From contig NZ_WNKZ01000014.1 of NCBI RefSeq assembly GCF_009720835.1, positions 18,179 through 82,178 on the forward strand: a DNA stretch of 64,000 bases, written 5' to 3'. Positions 17,877 to 27,202 of the stretch are shown here, in pieces. Under the pieces are notes generated by a model. It ran no database searches. It was not told the origin of the DNA and saw only the letters and a list, made by a program, of their open reading frames with translations. Source of the DNA: Pseudoduganella buxea. Its GTDB lineage: Bacteria; Pseudomonadota; Gammaproteobacteria; Burkholderiales; Burkholderiaceae_D. The translations under genes and the position numbers were made by a program. Numbering within the stretch: position 1 is the stretch's first letter; each line of letters begins with the position of its first letter.

Positions 17877-20800
17877 GCCGCCTCCCCGTCGATGGATCGC
17901 ACGGTCACGTGCTTGTCCAGCCACTCGGCCAGCGGGCCGTACAGGGCGCGGGCGACCCGGGCGTGGTCCGGCTCGGCCGCCAGGGCGCTGTATTCCGGCC
18001 ACAGGCGCGCCAGGCATTCGTCGTCGCCCTCGCCGCTCACCTCGAAACCGCCGTCATAGGTGGCGCGGGGCTCGCCCCCGGTCACCAGCGCCAGCGCCGC
18101 CTTGCAGGCCACGGGCAGCGGCGAGTCCATGCCCTGGCGCCACCACTGCACCAGGCCGGCCAGGGTGGCGCGGGCCGCTTCCTGGTCCAGGGGCGGCATC
18201 GTCACGACGGCGTCGCGCGCCACCAGCATGCCCGTGATGGCGGCGCCCTGGGCGCTGGCGGCCAGTTGGCGCAGCCACATGGCGATCAGCTTGTCGCCGC
18301 GCGGGTGGCCGGCCTTGTCCAGCGCGCGCGACGACATCTGCAGCAGCCACACGGTGTGCGCACCGGGGCCTTCGCCGTCGCTGCGCAGGCCGTCGATCCA
18401 GTCTTCCAGCACGATGCCGTCCAGCGCCAGGCCGACGGGCAGCTTGCCGGCCGCATGCGGATAGGCCGCGCCCAGGCGCAGCCACGCGCGGCGCACGGGA
18501 ACCAGGGCCTGCACCAGCGCCTCGCGCACGCCGTCGCCGATCAGGCCGATGGGCAGCACGCCTTCGCGCTGCAGGCGCCGGGCCCGCGCCGCCAGGCTTT
18601 CCAGCGCGTCGGCCTGGGCTTCCGGCGCCACCAGCGTGTCCTCGAGCAGCGCGTCTTCGAGCAGGTAGCGTTCCAGCGCGTTCAGCGAGAACGGCTCCTC
18701 GTCCTCGCCCACCAGGGCCGATTCGGCGAACATGACGCCCAGGCGCTGGCGGAAGAAATAACGCACGGGCTGGCGCAGGAAGGCTGCCAGCATCGACAGC
18801 TTCAGGCGAAAGCGCGCGTCGATCTCGAACGGCGGCAGCACCGTGGCCGGGTCGATCTCCCCGCCTTCGTCGCGCGCATCGGCCAGATGCGCGGCACGCC
18901 ACTCGCCGGCGAACGTCAGCAGGCCGCCCTGCTCGAAGTAGCGGCGCGAGAACGGCTGCAGTGCGTGTTCCGTCGTGCGCGCCTTCAGGTCCGGCAGCTG
19001 CCAGCCGGCGCGCAGGTAGTCCATCAGCTGGGCCACCAGCACGGACGGCGGCTGCTCGCTGTTGTCGCGCACGTTGCGGCCGCACCAGCTGATATACAGC
19101 GTGTCGCGCGCGGCCAGCACCGCTTCGAGCATCAGGTAGCGGTCGTCGTCGCGGCGCGAACGGTCGCCCGGCCGCGCCATGCCGGGCAAGGCCAGCAGGT
19201 CGAAATCGAGCCGGCTGGCGCGGCGGGGGAAGTCGCCTTCGTTCATGCCCAACAGGCACACGACGCGAAACGGCACGGCGCGCATCGGCATCAGGGTGCA
19301 GAAGGTGACGCCACCTGAGACGAACTGGTGCTCCAGCGACGGCTCGTCCAGCGCCGACAGCCATGCTTCGCGCAGCACGGACAGGGGCACGGGCTCGTCG
19401 AAGCCGGCCATGTCGCACGTCTCCAGCCAGCAGTTCAAGGTCTCGTTCAACTGGTTCAACGTGAGCCGGTCGGCTTCCTCGCGCGCGTCGAAGAACGCGG
19501 CGAGCAATTTTCTCGCCTGCTCGCCCCACTCGCCCGGGGTGCGCGCTTCGGCCAGCGTGGCGCGCCAGGCCAGCAACTGCTCGACCAGCTGGGCCAGCGA
19601 GCCGGCCAGCGCCGCATCGAGTCCGCCCACTTCGCCATACGGTTCGATCTCGCCGAAGGCGTCGCCGTTGCCGCTGGCATAGCCCAGCAGCATGCGGCGG
19701 ATGCCGAAGATCCATGCATTCTGTTCGCCGGCCGGGCCCAGGCCCAGGCCTTCGCGGTGGCGCCGGTCCAGGCCCCAGCGCACGCCCGAGCCTTCGATCC
19801 ACTGGCCCAGCACGGGCAGGTCGTCCGGCGCCAGGCCGAAGCGGCGCGCCACGGCCGGCACGTCCAGCAGGTCGCGCACCTCGCTCTGGCGGCAGCGCTG
19901 CTGGGGCAGGCGCAGCAGCCATTCCAGCGCCACCAGCAGCGGGTTGACGCTGCGGTCGTTGACGTCGCCGATCTCGAAGGGGATGTGGCGCGGGTCGCCG
20001 GCGGCACCGCCGGTTCTGGCACCGCGCCGGTACTGGCCGAATACGGCATGGATGGCGGCCGTGAAGACGTCGATATCGGGCACCATGACGACGATGTCGC
20101 GCGGGCGCAGGCCCGGATCGCGCGCGAACATGGCCAGCAGCTGGTCGTGCAGCACTTCCACTTCGCGCTGCACGCTGTGGGCGACGTGGAAGACGACGGA
20201 GCGGTCCTCGCTTCCCGGCGTGGGGAACTGGTGCTCGGCCAGCGGCAGCAGGTCGCGCACGGCGGCTTGCATCTGGTGCAGCAAGGTGTCGCCCGCGTCG
20301 TCGCTGAACAGATCCACCCGCAGGTGGTCGCCGTCGCCCGCGGCCGCCGTCGCTTCGTCGAATTCGTCGAGCATGCGGATATAGTCGCGCCCTTGGCGCC
20401 CCCAGCTGGCCAGCAGCGGGTGGCTGTGGGCGTGCAGTTCCTCCAGCGGGATGCTGCCCAGGTCCAGGCCGTTGCGGGGATGCTGGCGCCGGCGCGCCGC
20501 GCGCAGCAGATCGCGCCCGTCGATGATGTCGCCCCAGTAGAAACGGCAGGGATTGGGCACGGCCACGATGACCTGGGTGAAGCGGGCCAGCGACGCCAGC
20601 GCCTGCAAGGTCTGGTACGGCAGCGCGGACACGCCGAACAGCACGACCCTGCGCGGCAGCGGCGTGACGGGCTCGGCGCCCCCGGCCACGGCCTGCACGA
20701 ATTCGGTATGCACGCCGGCCCGGCCCAGCGCCCGTTCTTCCGCCGGCACGCTGCCGACGATGGCACGCCACAACGCCGCCTGCCAGCGCTGGCCTTCCGG

Positions 20801-21331
20801 CAGCGGGTACACGACGCCGCGCGGGCAACGGGTCTGGTCGCGCCCCGCCTCCCAGTCGGCCAGCCAGTCGGCCCGGTATACCTGGTACTGGTCGAACAGG
20901 TCGGACAGGCGCTCGGACAGCTGCAGCCGGCGTTCCGGGTCGCCGCCGGCGAGGAAGTGACGCAGCGGCGCGAACATGTCGTCGGCCAGCAGGGCCGGCA
21001 GCAGGCGCATCAACCGCCACGTCAGGGGGCCCTTGTCGAAGGCGGAGATGCGCGGCACCCGCTCGCGCCCCAGCATGGCCCGGTAGGCCTGCCACAGGAA
21101 ACGCGCCGGCAATGCCACGCGGGTAGCGGCGCACACGCCCATTTCCTCGGCCAGCGCGATCTTGAGCCACTCGGCCACGCCGTTCGACTGCACCAGCAGC
21201 ACATCCGTTTCCAGCGGGTCGAGCGGATGGTTGCGCAGCCACTGGAACACGGCGGCACGCAACTGCTCCAGCTGGTTGCCGTGCAGGATCAGCAGGCCGG
21301 GGGAAATCGACGATTGGTGCAGCGTGGACAT
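17873..21331 (-). CDS. recC: Exodeoxyribonuclease V gamma subunit RecC
   Basis: The protein has 1,152 residues, the usual RecC length. It begins MSTLHQSSISPGLLILHGNQ and has family blocks WLRNHPLDPLETDVLLVQSNG, ALAEEMGVCAATRVALPARF, DIVVMVPDIDVFTAAI, GGVTFCTLMPMRAVPFRVV and LLGMNEGDFPRR. RecC is an inactive helicase-nuclease fold that recognises Chi and holds the complex together. It is the first gene of the operon; the upstream gap to the hybrid kinase is about 125 bases and contains no clear promoter that I can name. Confidence 0.95.
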   Translation of the reverse strand: MSTLHQSSISPGLLILHGNQLEQLRAAVFQWLRNHPLDPLETDVLLVQSNGVAEWLKIALAEEMGVCAATRVALPARFLWQAYRAMLGRERVPRISAFDKGPLTWRLMRLLPALLADDMFAPLRHFLAGGDPERRLQLSERLSDLFDQYQVYRADWLADWEAGRDQTRCPRGVVYPLPEGQRWQAALWRAIVGSVPAEERALGRAGVHTEFVQAVAGGAEPVTPLPRRVVLFGVSALPYQTLQALASLARFTQVIVAVPNPCRFYWGDIIDGRDLLRAARRRQHPRNGLDLGSIPLEELHAHSHPLLASWGRQGRDYIRMLDEFDEATAAAGDGDHLRVDLFSDDAGDTLLHQMQAAVRDLLPLAEHQFPTPGSEDRSVVFHVAHSVQREVEVLHDQLLAMFARDPGLRPRDIVVMVPDIDVFTAAIHAVFGQYRRGARTGGAAGDPRHIPFEIGDVNDRSVNPLLVALEWLLRLPQQRCRQSEVRDLLDVPAVARRFGLAPDDLPVLGQWIEGSGVRWGLDRRHREGLGLGPAGEQNAWIFGIRRMLLGYASGNGDAFGEIEPYGEVGGLDAALAGSLAQLVEQLLAWRATLAEARTPGEWGEQARKLLAAFFDAREEADRLTLNQLNETLNCWLETCDMAGFDEPVPLSVLREAWLSALDEPSLEHQFVSGGVTFCTLMPMRAVPFRVVCLLGMNEGDFPRRASRLDFDLLALPGMARPGDRSRRDDDRYLMLEAVLAARDTLYISWCGRNVRDNSEQPPSVLVAQLMDYLRAGWQLPDLKARTTEHALQPFSRRYFEQGGLLTFAGEWRAAHLADARDEGGEIDPATVLPPFEIDARFRLKLSMLAAFLRQPVRYFFRQRLGVMFAESALVGEDEEPFSLNALERYLLEDALLEDTLVAPEAQADALESLAARARRLQREGVLPIGLIGDGVREALVQALVPVRRAWLRLGAAYPHAAGKLPVGLALDGIVLEDWIDGLRSDGEGPGAHTVWLLQMSSRALDKAGHPRGDKLIAMWLRQLAASAQGAAITGMLVARDAVVTMPPLDQEAARATLAGLVQWWRQGMDSPLPVACKAALALVTGGEPRATYDGGFEVSGEGDDECLARLWPEYSALAAEPDHARVARALYGPLAEWLDKHVTVRSIDGEAA

Positions 21332-21456
21332 ACGAGGGTGGCGACCGACGGGACGGTGGGACAGGGCGCTATTATCGCATCTTGGCCGCCGCGGTAGAGC
21401 TGCCGCCTTGCATCGTGCTCCCCGCAACCGGCAGCCGGCCCGTCACGCGCCCGGGA

Positions 21457-24400
21457 TCACGCATCCCCCCCCAGGCGCGCCTCCAGCTCGTCGCCGATAT
21501 GCTCGTCCAGCTGCTCCAGCAGGGGGCGCATATGGCCGACGATGGCGCGGGCCTCGTCGATGCCGCCGCCCTTGCGCAGCCGTTCCAGGGCCAGGCACAG
21601 CTCGGCGAAGCTGTGGGCGCCGACGGCCCGCGCCGACGACTTGATGCGGTGGCCCAGCTCGGCCAGCCGCGCCAGGTCCTGGTGCGCCAGCGCCTCGTCG
21701 ATCTCTTCCATGCCTTCACGGGCCGAGTCGAGGAACATCAGCGCGTATTTGCGCATCTTGTCGGGCTTGTTGCCGAAGGTCTGGCCCAGCGCCGACACGT
21801 CGAACAACCTGGCGTCGGCGGCGGCTGCGGGCAACGGCGGCCTGGGGGGCTTGGCCAGCGCCGTCACGGCAGGCCCCAGTACGGCCGGCGCCAGCGCGGC
21901 CGGCGCCGTCGTGCTGCGCACCTGGGGCTGGCGGGCGTGGGCGGCCCGCTGGCTCAACCACTTGGCCAGCACGCCGAACAGCAGGGTTGGGGCAATCGGC
22001 TTCGTGATGAATTCATCCATGCCGGCGGCCAGGCAGCGCGCCTCGTCCTCGCGGCCCGCATTGGCCGTCATCGCGATGACGAGGGTGCCGCACAGCGTCG
22101 GGTGGGCCCGGATCACCCGCGTTGCCTCGTAGCCGTCCATCACGGGCATCTGCACATCCATCAGCACGCAGTCGAACTGGCCCTTCTGCAGCAGGTCGAT
22201 GGCTTCCTTGCCGTTATTGGCCACGACAACGGTGGCACCGGCATCCTCCAGCAGTTCCTGGCCCACCTGCTGGCTGAAGATATTGTCTTCCACCAGCAGG
22301 ATGTTGGCGTCGCGGATGGGTGCCAGCACTTCGTCGGCCAGCGCCTTGCCGGGCGCCGGCGGCGCCAGTTCCGCGCCCTGCTGCAGCCGCGCCGTGAACC
22401 AGAACGTGCTGCCCACGCCGGGTGCGCTTTCGACGCCGACGGTGCCGCCCATCAGCTCGGCCAGCTGCTTGCTGATGACCAGGCCCAGGCCCGTCCCGCC
22501 GTATTTGCGGGTGGTCGACGCGTCGGCCTGGTGGAAGGACTGGAACAGGTTGCCGACCTGCTCGGCCGACAGGCCGATGCCGCGATCCTGCACTTCGAAG
22601 CGCACCAGCAGGGCGCTGTCGCGCGCTTCCTCGGCGCGGGCGCGGATGTAGATGCGGCCGTTCTCGGAAAACTTGATGGCATTGCTGGTGAAATTGAGCA
22701 GCACCTGCTCGAGCCGCAGCGGGTCGCCACGCAGCTGGGCCGGCAGGCCGGGCCACGTCTCGAACACCAGCTCCAGCTTGCGCCGGGCCGCTTCCTCGCC
22801 CAGCTGGCTGGCCACGTTGGCCAGCAGCGCGTCCAGGCTGAAGTCGAGCACTTCCAGGTCCAGCTTGCCCGCCTCGATCTTCGAGAAGTCCAAAATATGG
22901 TTGATAATGCCCAGCAGGTGCTGGCCCGAATGGTAGATCTTCTGCAGGTAGTCGCGCTGGCGCGGGTCGCTGACGGACTTCAGGGCCAGGTGGGCCATGC
23001 CGATGACGCTGTTCATCGGCGTGCGGATCTCGTGGCTCATGTTCGACAGGAAGGCGCTCTTTGCCCGGCTGGCCGCCTGCGCCTCGTCCTTCAGGCGGTG
23101 CAGCTGCGTGACGTCGGTCGACAGCGCGATGACGGCGCGGCCGCTGTCCAGTTCCACGGGGGCCTTGACGGTCCACAGGTGCCGCACCGTGCCGTCGGCG
23201 TCCTGGTACTGGCCTTCGCCGGAGCGCTTGACGCCGCCGGCCAGCACCTGCCGGTCCTCGGCCCATGCCTCCTCGGCCGCCTGGGCCGGCAGCAGCTCGC
23301 GGTCCGTGCGGCCGACGATGGAATCGGCCGGGCGCCCCATCACCTCGGCCATGCGGGCGTTGACGTAGACGTAGCGACGCTCGCCGTCCTTCAGGTAGAC
23401 GTGGGCGTCGACGTTGTCGAGCACGCTGTCGAGCAGGCGGCGCTGTTCCTGCGCCTTGCGCCGCTGCCACGTCAGCAGGAAGAAGTAACTGTAGATCAGC
23501 ATCGTGCCGACGAAGCCCGTGGCCAGCGCCGCCAGCGGCAGCGAGCGGTCGAAGCCGCCCATCAGGTCGCTCTTGCGGGCATAGAAGCGGGCCTTCCACA
23601 GGCTGCCGTTGAAGTCGATCGGCAGCACGACGACGAAATACGCGTCCAGGTTGCCGTGCAAGGCCGGCGGCGCGTCCAGCGAACCGTTGTCGTTGTACAG
23701 CAGCCGGTCGTCGCTTTCGATGTCGAGGCGGCGCTTGTCCGGGTCGGTATTCCCGTCGGAGTACAGAATCATGTGGATCTTGCGATCGGCCATCTCGTCG
23801 ATGGCGCCCTGCACCAGCGCCGCCACGGAAAAGCCGACACCGACCGAGCCCAGGTAGGCCGCGCGGCGGCTGGCCACGTCGTTGACCTGGGCGCCGCGCC
23901 GGTACACGGGCAGGCGCATGCCCAGGCCGATATGAGGCGCCACGCTGAAGCCCCGGATGGGCTGGCCCGACGCGCTGATGCGGCCCGTGTCGCGCGATAG
24001 GGCCATGGCCCGGTCGATGGCGGGATTGGCCGTGATGTCGACGCCGAACTTGTCCTTCAAAGTGCCCATCGGTTCGAGCCACGTCAGCGGCGCATAGTAG
24101 GCACGCTTGCCAGGCGGGCGGATATCGAAGTCGGGATAGCCGCCCGGCGCGACGCTGGTATCGGCCCGCACGGCCGCCACGAAGGCATCGCGCGCCTCGT
24201 GCGGCACGTGGGGCGCGTAGGTAATGGCCTCGATGGCGGGGAAATGCTGTTCGATCCCCAGGTTGTGCACATATTGCTGGAATTGCAGCCGCGACAGGCT
24301 GTCATTCGTCTGGAACAGTGCGACGAGGCCGCGGATCACGTCCGAATAGGCCTTGACCCGCGCCGAGATGCTGTACTGGGTAGCACGCGTGGCGTTGTCG

Positions 24401-24549
24401 AAGCGCTGGCGCGCGTCTTCCTCGACACTGCGCGCCGCCAGCATATGGAACGACAGGCCGACCGCCGTCGCCAGCGCCAGGCCGATGCCCCACTGCAGGA
24501 TGCGGGAGAGTCTGGGTGCTGTCCTATGCATCATTCTCGATGAAAACAT
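21457..24549 (-). CDS. CHASE-PAS hybrid histidine kinase with receiver and Hpt domains
   Basis: The 1,030-residue inner-membrane sensor has a first transmembrane helix at about residues 18-38. A periplasmic CHASE domain (about 75-270, including EAITYAPHV and FSVAPHIGLGMRLPVYRRG) is followed by a second helix near 320-340 and a PAS domain. The kinase core has NMSHEIRTPMNSV, LNFTSNAIKFSE and [18 protein letters not shown] receiver (LLVEDN, VLMDVQMPVMDG) and a C-terminal Hpt domain with HRIKSSAR, His at about 967, complete a full internal phosphorelay. The ligand is unknown. ATGs at 24534 and 24531 are alternative starts. It is divergent from the MOSC gene, and no dedicated output regulator is adjacent. 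Confidence 0.9.
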   Translation of the reverse strand: MFSSRMMHRTAPRLSRILQWGIGLALATAVGLSFHMLAARSVEEDARQRFDNATRATQYSISARVKAYSDVIRGLVALFQTNDSLSRLQFQQYVHNLGIEQHFPAIEAITYAPHVPHEARDAFVAAVRADTSVAPGGYPDFDIRPPGKRAYYAPLTWLEPMGTLKDKFGVDITANPAIDRAMALSRDTGRISASGQPIRGFSVAPHIGLGMRLPVYRRGAQVNDVASRRAAYLGSVGVGFSVAALVQGAIDEMADRKIHMILYSDGNTDPDKRRLDIESDDRLLYNDNGSLDAPPALHGNLDAYFVVVLPIDFNGSLWKARFYARKSDLMGGFDRSLPLAALATGFVGTMLIYSYFFLLTWQRRKAQEQRRLLDSVLDNVDAHVYLKDGERRYVYVNARMAEVMGRPADSIVGRTDRELLPAQAAEEAWAEDRQVLAGGVKRSGEGQYQDADGTVRHLWTVKAPVELDSGRAVIALSTDVTQLHRLKDEAQAASRAKSAFLSNMSHEIRTPMNSVIGMAHLALKSVSDPRQRDYLQKIYHSGQHLLGIINHILDFSKIEAGKLDLEVLDFSLDALLANVASQLGEEAARRKLELVFETWPGLPAQLRGDPLRLEQVLLNFTSNAIKFSENGRIYIRARAEEARDSALLVRFEVQDRGIGLSAEQVGNLFQSFHQADASTTRKYGGTGLGLVISKQLAELMGGTVGVESAPGVGSTFWFTARLQQGAELAPPAPGKALADEVLAPIRDANILLVEDNIFSQQVGQELLEDAGATVVVANNGKEAIDLLQKGQFDCVLMDVQMPVMDGYEATRVIRAHPTLCGTLVIAMTANAGREDEARCLAAGMDEFITKPIAPTLLFGVLAKWLSQRAAHARQPQVRSTTAPAALAPAVLGPAVTALAKPPRPPLPAAAADARLFDVSALGQTFGNKPDKMRKYALMFLDSAREGMEEIDEALAHQDLARLAELGHRIKSSARAVGAHSFAELCLALERLRKGGGIDEARAIVGHMRPLLEQLDEHIGDELEARLGGDA

Positions 24550-24614
24550 ATTGCATTACGGCAGGATACTCCGAAAGGCCGCCACAAGCCATCGCCACTG
24601 CTACACTGCGCCCG

Positions 24615-25331
24615 GTGAAAGACATCATAACGCCGACCCTGCAACAGGCCGAGCACGTGACGCCCCTCGGCCACGTGCAGGCCATCGTGCTGCGCCCGCA
24701 GCGCGAACGACCGCGCGTTGCCACCCGTTGCGCCCTGGCGCTGGGCGGCATCGGCCTGGAAGGCGACGTCCACGCTGACCCCGCTTCGCCCCGCCACGTG
24801 CTGCTGGCCGGGGCGCCCGCCTATGCCCGCCACGGCCTGGCACCGCACAGCTTGCGGGAAAATCTGTTGCTCGATATCGACACCGCGCGCCTTGCATCCG
24901 GCACCTTGCTGCAAATCGGCGACACGGCCGTGCTGTGCCTGAGCTTCCAGTGCGAAGCCTGCGGCGCCCTCGACGTGGAACGTCCTGGCCTGGCCCGGGT
25001 CATCGGCAACGGACGCGGCATGCTGGCACGGGTGCTGCGAGGCGGCCCGATCCACGTGGGCGACCCGGTGCTGCGGCTGGCCGCCACGCTCCCGCCCTGG
25101 CCGGATGACTGGCGCGCCCGCGTGGCCCGCATCCTGGCAGCTGTGCCGGAGGGCATGGTGGTGGAATACGGACAATTCGCACGGCTGGCCGGCGTGCAGG
25201 CCAGCTACTGCCGGGCACTGCCGGCCGTGGCACACAAGCTGGGCCTGGCACACCGGAGCGTTGCCAAGGGCCAGCACCCGGACCTGCGGCGCTGGCTGGG
25301 GGATGGCGTGTTCGCCGGAGTGCCGGATTAG
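24615..25331 (+). CDS. MOSC-domain protein with a C-terminal alkyltransferase-like domain
   Basis: A 238-residue product from a GTG start; other in-frame starts upstream (24516, 24540) would overlap the divergent kinase gene. Residues ~15-155 look like a MOSC domain, the family that binds sulfurated molybdenum or handles thiol substrates: GGIGLEGDVHAD, LRENLLLDIDTARLASGTLLQIGDTA, CEACGALD. Residues ~165-238 resemble the DNA-binding domain of MGMT and alkyltransferase-like proteins: RVARILAAVPEGMVVEYGQF, ARLAGVQASYCRALP. The PCHRV methyl-acceptor site is missing (AHRSVAKG). The function of the combination is unknown. Its stop overlaps the exonuclease III stop on the other strand (TTAG). Confidence 0.7.
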   Translation: MKDIITPTLQQAEHVTPLGHVQAIVLRPQRERPRVATRCALALGGIGLEGDVHADPASPRHVLLAGAPAYARHGLAPHSLRENLLLDIDTARLASGTLLQIGDTAVLCLSFQCEACGALDVERPGLARVIGNGRGMLARVLRGGPIHVGDPVLRLAATLPPWPDDWRARVARILAAVPEGMVVEYGQFARLAGVQASYCRALPAVAHKLGLAHRSVAKGQHPDLRRWLGDGVFAGVPD

Positions 25332-26182
25332 TCCGCCTGCTGGGCCGCCTTCTTGCGGGCCGCCTTCGGCTTGGCTGCGGCGGTGGCGTGCGGGGCGCCG
25401 GCCGCGCGATTCAGGTCCAGCTCGATCCACGTGGGGGCGTGGTCGCTGGGTTTTTCGCGGCCCCGCACGTCGCGGTCGACGCCGGCTGCCACCAGGGCTG
25501 GCGCCAGTGCGGGGCTCAGCAGCAGATGGTCGATGCGCAGGCCCGCGTCGCGCCCGTAGGCATTGCGGAAATAATCCCAGAAGGTGTAGATCTTCTCGTC
25601 CGGATGCATGGTGCGCAGCGCATCCGTCCAGCCCTGGGCCACCAGGCGGGCAAAGGCGGCACGCGTCTCGGGGCGGAACAGCGCGTCGTCAAGCCACCGT
25701 TCCGGCTTGTAGACGTCCAGTTCGGTGGGCATGACGTTGTAGTCGCCGGCGATGACGATCTTCGCGCCGGTGGCCAGCAACTGTTCCGCCCGGATGATCA
25801 GGCGCTCGAACCACTTCAACTTGTAGTCGAACTTGGGGCCCGGCGCCGGATTGCCGTTCGGCAGATACAGGCAGACGACGACGACATCGTCCACCACCGC
25901 CTCGATATACCGGCTCTGTTCGTCTTCCGGGTCGCCCGGCAGGCCCCGCCCCACTTCCGCTGGCGCCTTGCCGCGCACGAGAATGGCGACGCCGTTCCAG
26001 CTTTTCTGGCCGTGCCAGATGGCATGGTAGCCGGCCGCCTCGATGGCCGCGATGGGAAACTTCTCCTGGGGCGCCTTCAACTCCTGCAGGCAGGCCACGT
26101 CCGGCTGTTTTTCTTCCAGCCATTGCAGCAGGGCGGGCAGGCGGGCGCCGATGCCGTTGATATTGAAGGTGGCAATACGCAT
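25328..26182 (-). CDS. xthA: Exodeoxyribonuclease III
   Basis: A 284-residue DNA repair nuclease acting at AP sites. It begins MRIATFNINGIGARLPALLQ and has the metal-site segments PDVACLQELKAP, SRYIEAVVDDVVVVCLYLPNG, KIVIAGDYNVMP, DALRTMHPDEKIYTFWDY, GLRIDHLLLSP and the catalytic DHAPTWIEL. The C-terminal ~20 residues are a basic alanine/lysine tail beyond the normal end (AAAKPKAARKKAAQQAD), which may aid DNA binding. The start is clear because the enzyme core starts at residue 1. It is convergent with the MOSC gene with a four-base overlap. Confidence 0.95.
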   Translation of the reverse strand: MRIATFNINGIGARLPALLQWLEEKQPDVACLQELKAPQEKFPIAAIEAAGYHAIWHGQKSWNGVAILVRGKAPAEVGRGLPGDPEDEQSRYIEAVVDDVVVVCLYLPNGNPAPGPKFDYKLKWFERLIIRAEQLLATGAKIVIAGDYNVMPTELDVYKPERWLDDALFRPETRAAFARLVAQGWTDALRTMHPDEKIYTFWDYFRNAYGRDAGLRIDHLLLSPALAPALVAAGVDRDVRGREKPSDHAPTWIELDLNRAAGAPHATAAAKPKAARKKAAQQAD

Positions 26183-26326
26183 GGAAGCTCCGCGAAAGAA
26201 TCGATGGGCGCTATTGTGACGGCAGCTGCGCCATCCGTACCACACGAATCGGTGACAACTGTCGGTATTCTTTACACCTGACGCTGTGACAGGCGCGCAA
26301 GCCTTTGATATCAAACAATGTCAGAA

Positions 26327-26343
26327 ATCGGTATGAATTTTGC
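26327..26343 (+). promoter_or_regulatory. Possible sigma-54 promoter of the PEP-CTERM gene
   Basis: TCGGTATGAATTTTGCT keeps the invariant GG (26330-26331) and GC (26342-26343) separated by exactly ten bases, with TTTGCT at the -12 side. Transcription would start near 26354, 25 bases before the ATG. The -24 element lacks the usual GGCAC. PEP-CTERM genes in related bacteria are often linked to the PrsK/PrsR/RpoN circuit, which makes the match more credible. Confidence 0.4.
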
Positions 26344-26378
26344 TCCGTTGGCGTTTTTCGTTTGACGAGAGAAAAAAC

Positions 26379-27098
26379 ATGAAAAACCTGATGACGGCCG
26401 TCGCCTTCGGCGCGGCGTTGTGGGTAGCCGCTGCCACCGTGCATGCCGCCCCGGTGGCGCTGGACCTGGAGGCCAGCGCATCGGCGACGATGCTTGGCAA
26501 TAACGCCGGTGTGCTGGACCAGACACTGTTTCGTCTGAATTACCTGCCTGTCGCCAACACGGATGACTGGGGCGGCGGCGCCGATTTCCCCGACTGGCAG
26601 AACGTCGTGCGCTTCGATACGAGCGCGCTGGCCGCGCTGGCCGGCGCGGGACGCACCGTGGCGATCAACTCGGCCAGGCTCCAGCTCGATTACCTGGGCC
26701 AGGGCGGCACCCCCACCGACACCATCCTGCGTGTCGGACTGGGCGAGATCGACGACTGGGACCTGCTGTCGACCAGTTCGAACCTGTGGGGTCAGTACAG
26801 CAGGGAGCTGGGCAGTCGGTGGTTCAGCCCGGACATGCCGGCCGGTCTCGTCGAAATCGACCTGTGGGGCCTGTCGGTCCAGGAAATCGGCGACGACGGC
26901 CTGCTGTCGCTGCTGCTGCATGCCGATGAAAACGCCAACACCCTCGTCAACCAGCTGCAGTTCGGTGCCGGTCCGCTGGGCCTGGCGCCGCGCCTGCTGC
27001 TCGATGTCACGGTCAGCCCCGTGCCGGAACCGGGCACGCCGGCGATGGCCGGTCTCGGTCTGGCCACCCTGCTGCTGTGGCGGCGCCGGCGCAGCTGA
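26379..27098 (+). CDS. PEP-CTERM exported protein
   Basis: A 239-residue protein with a signal peptide (MKNLMTAVAFGAALWVAAAT, cleavage near VHAAP) and a complete C-terminal sorting signal: VPEPGTP, a hydrophobic helix (AMAGLGLATLLLW) and a basic RRRRS end. The body is a beta-rich, disaggregatase-like domain with QNVVRFDTSALAAL and NSARLQLDYLGQ. PEP-CTERM proteins are processed by exosortase at the membrane and are linked to extracellular polysaccharide. No exosortase or polysaccharide gene is in the window. The start at 26379 is chosen because it places the signal peptide first. Confidence 0.88.
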   Translation: MKNLMTAVAFGAALWVAAATVHAAPVALDLEASASATMLGNNAGVLDQTLFRLNYLPVANTDDWGGGADFPDWQNVVRFDTSALAALAGAGRTVAINSARLQLDYLGQGGTPTDTILRVGLGEIDDWDLLSTSSNLWGQYSRELGSRWFSPDMPAGLVEIDLWGLSVQEIGDDGLLSLLLHADENANTLVNQLQFGAGPLGLAPRLLLDVTVSPVPEPGTPAMAGLGLATLLLWRRRRS

Positions 27099-27122
27099 GC
27101 CGTGCCGTCGCGTTCCACGGGC

Positions 27123-27170
27123 TGGTGCAGGCGCTCTGGTGCAGGCGCTCTGGTGCAGGCGCTCTGGTGT
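27123..27170. repeat. 14-bp tandem repeat, three perfect copies
   Basis: GGTGCAGGCGCTCT is repeated at 27123, 27137 and 27151, followed by a partial GGTGTAG. It fills the short gap between the PEP-CTERM stop and the prolyl oligopeptidase ribosome-binding site, within the 5' leader of the latter. Confidence 0.9.
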
Positions 27171-27202
27171 AGAGTATGGCATTGACTTCCACTGGAGAAC
27201 CG

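Noticed and set aside
14040..18059. Long plus-strand open frame across recB and recD
   Set aside because: It is antisense to clear RecB and RecD motifs and has no domain or ribosome-binding site; it is a shadow of high-GC coding.
12169..24549. recCBD plus hybrid kinase as a defence island
   Set aside because: recCBD is a housekeeping repair operon and the kinase is a typical CHASE sensor. Their adjacency has no shared promoter or coupling and no anti-phage gene is present.
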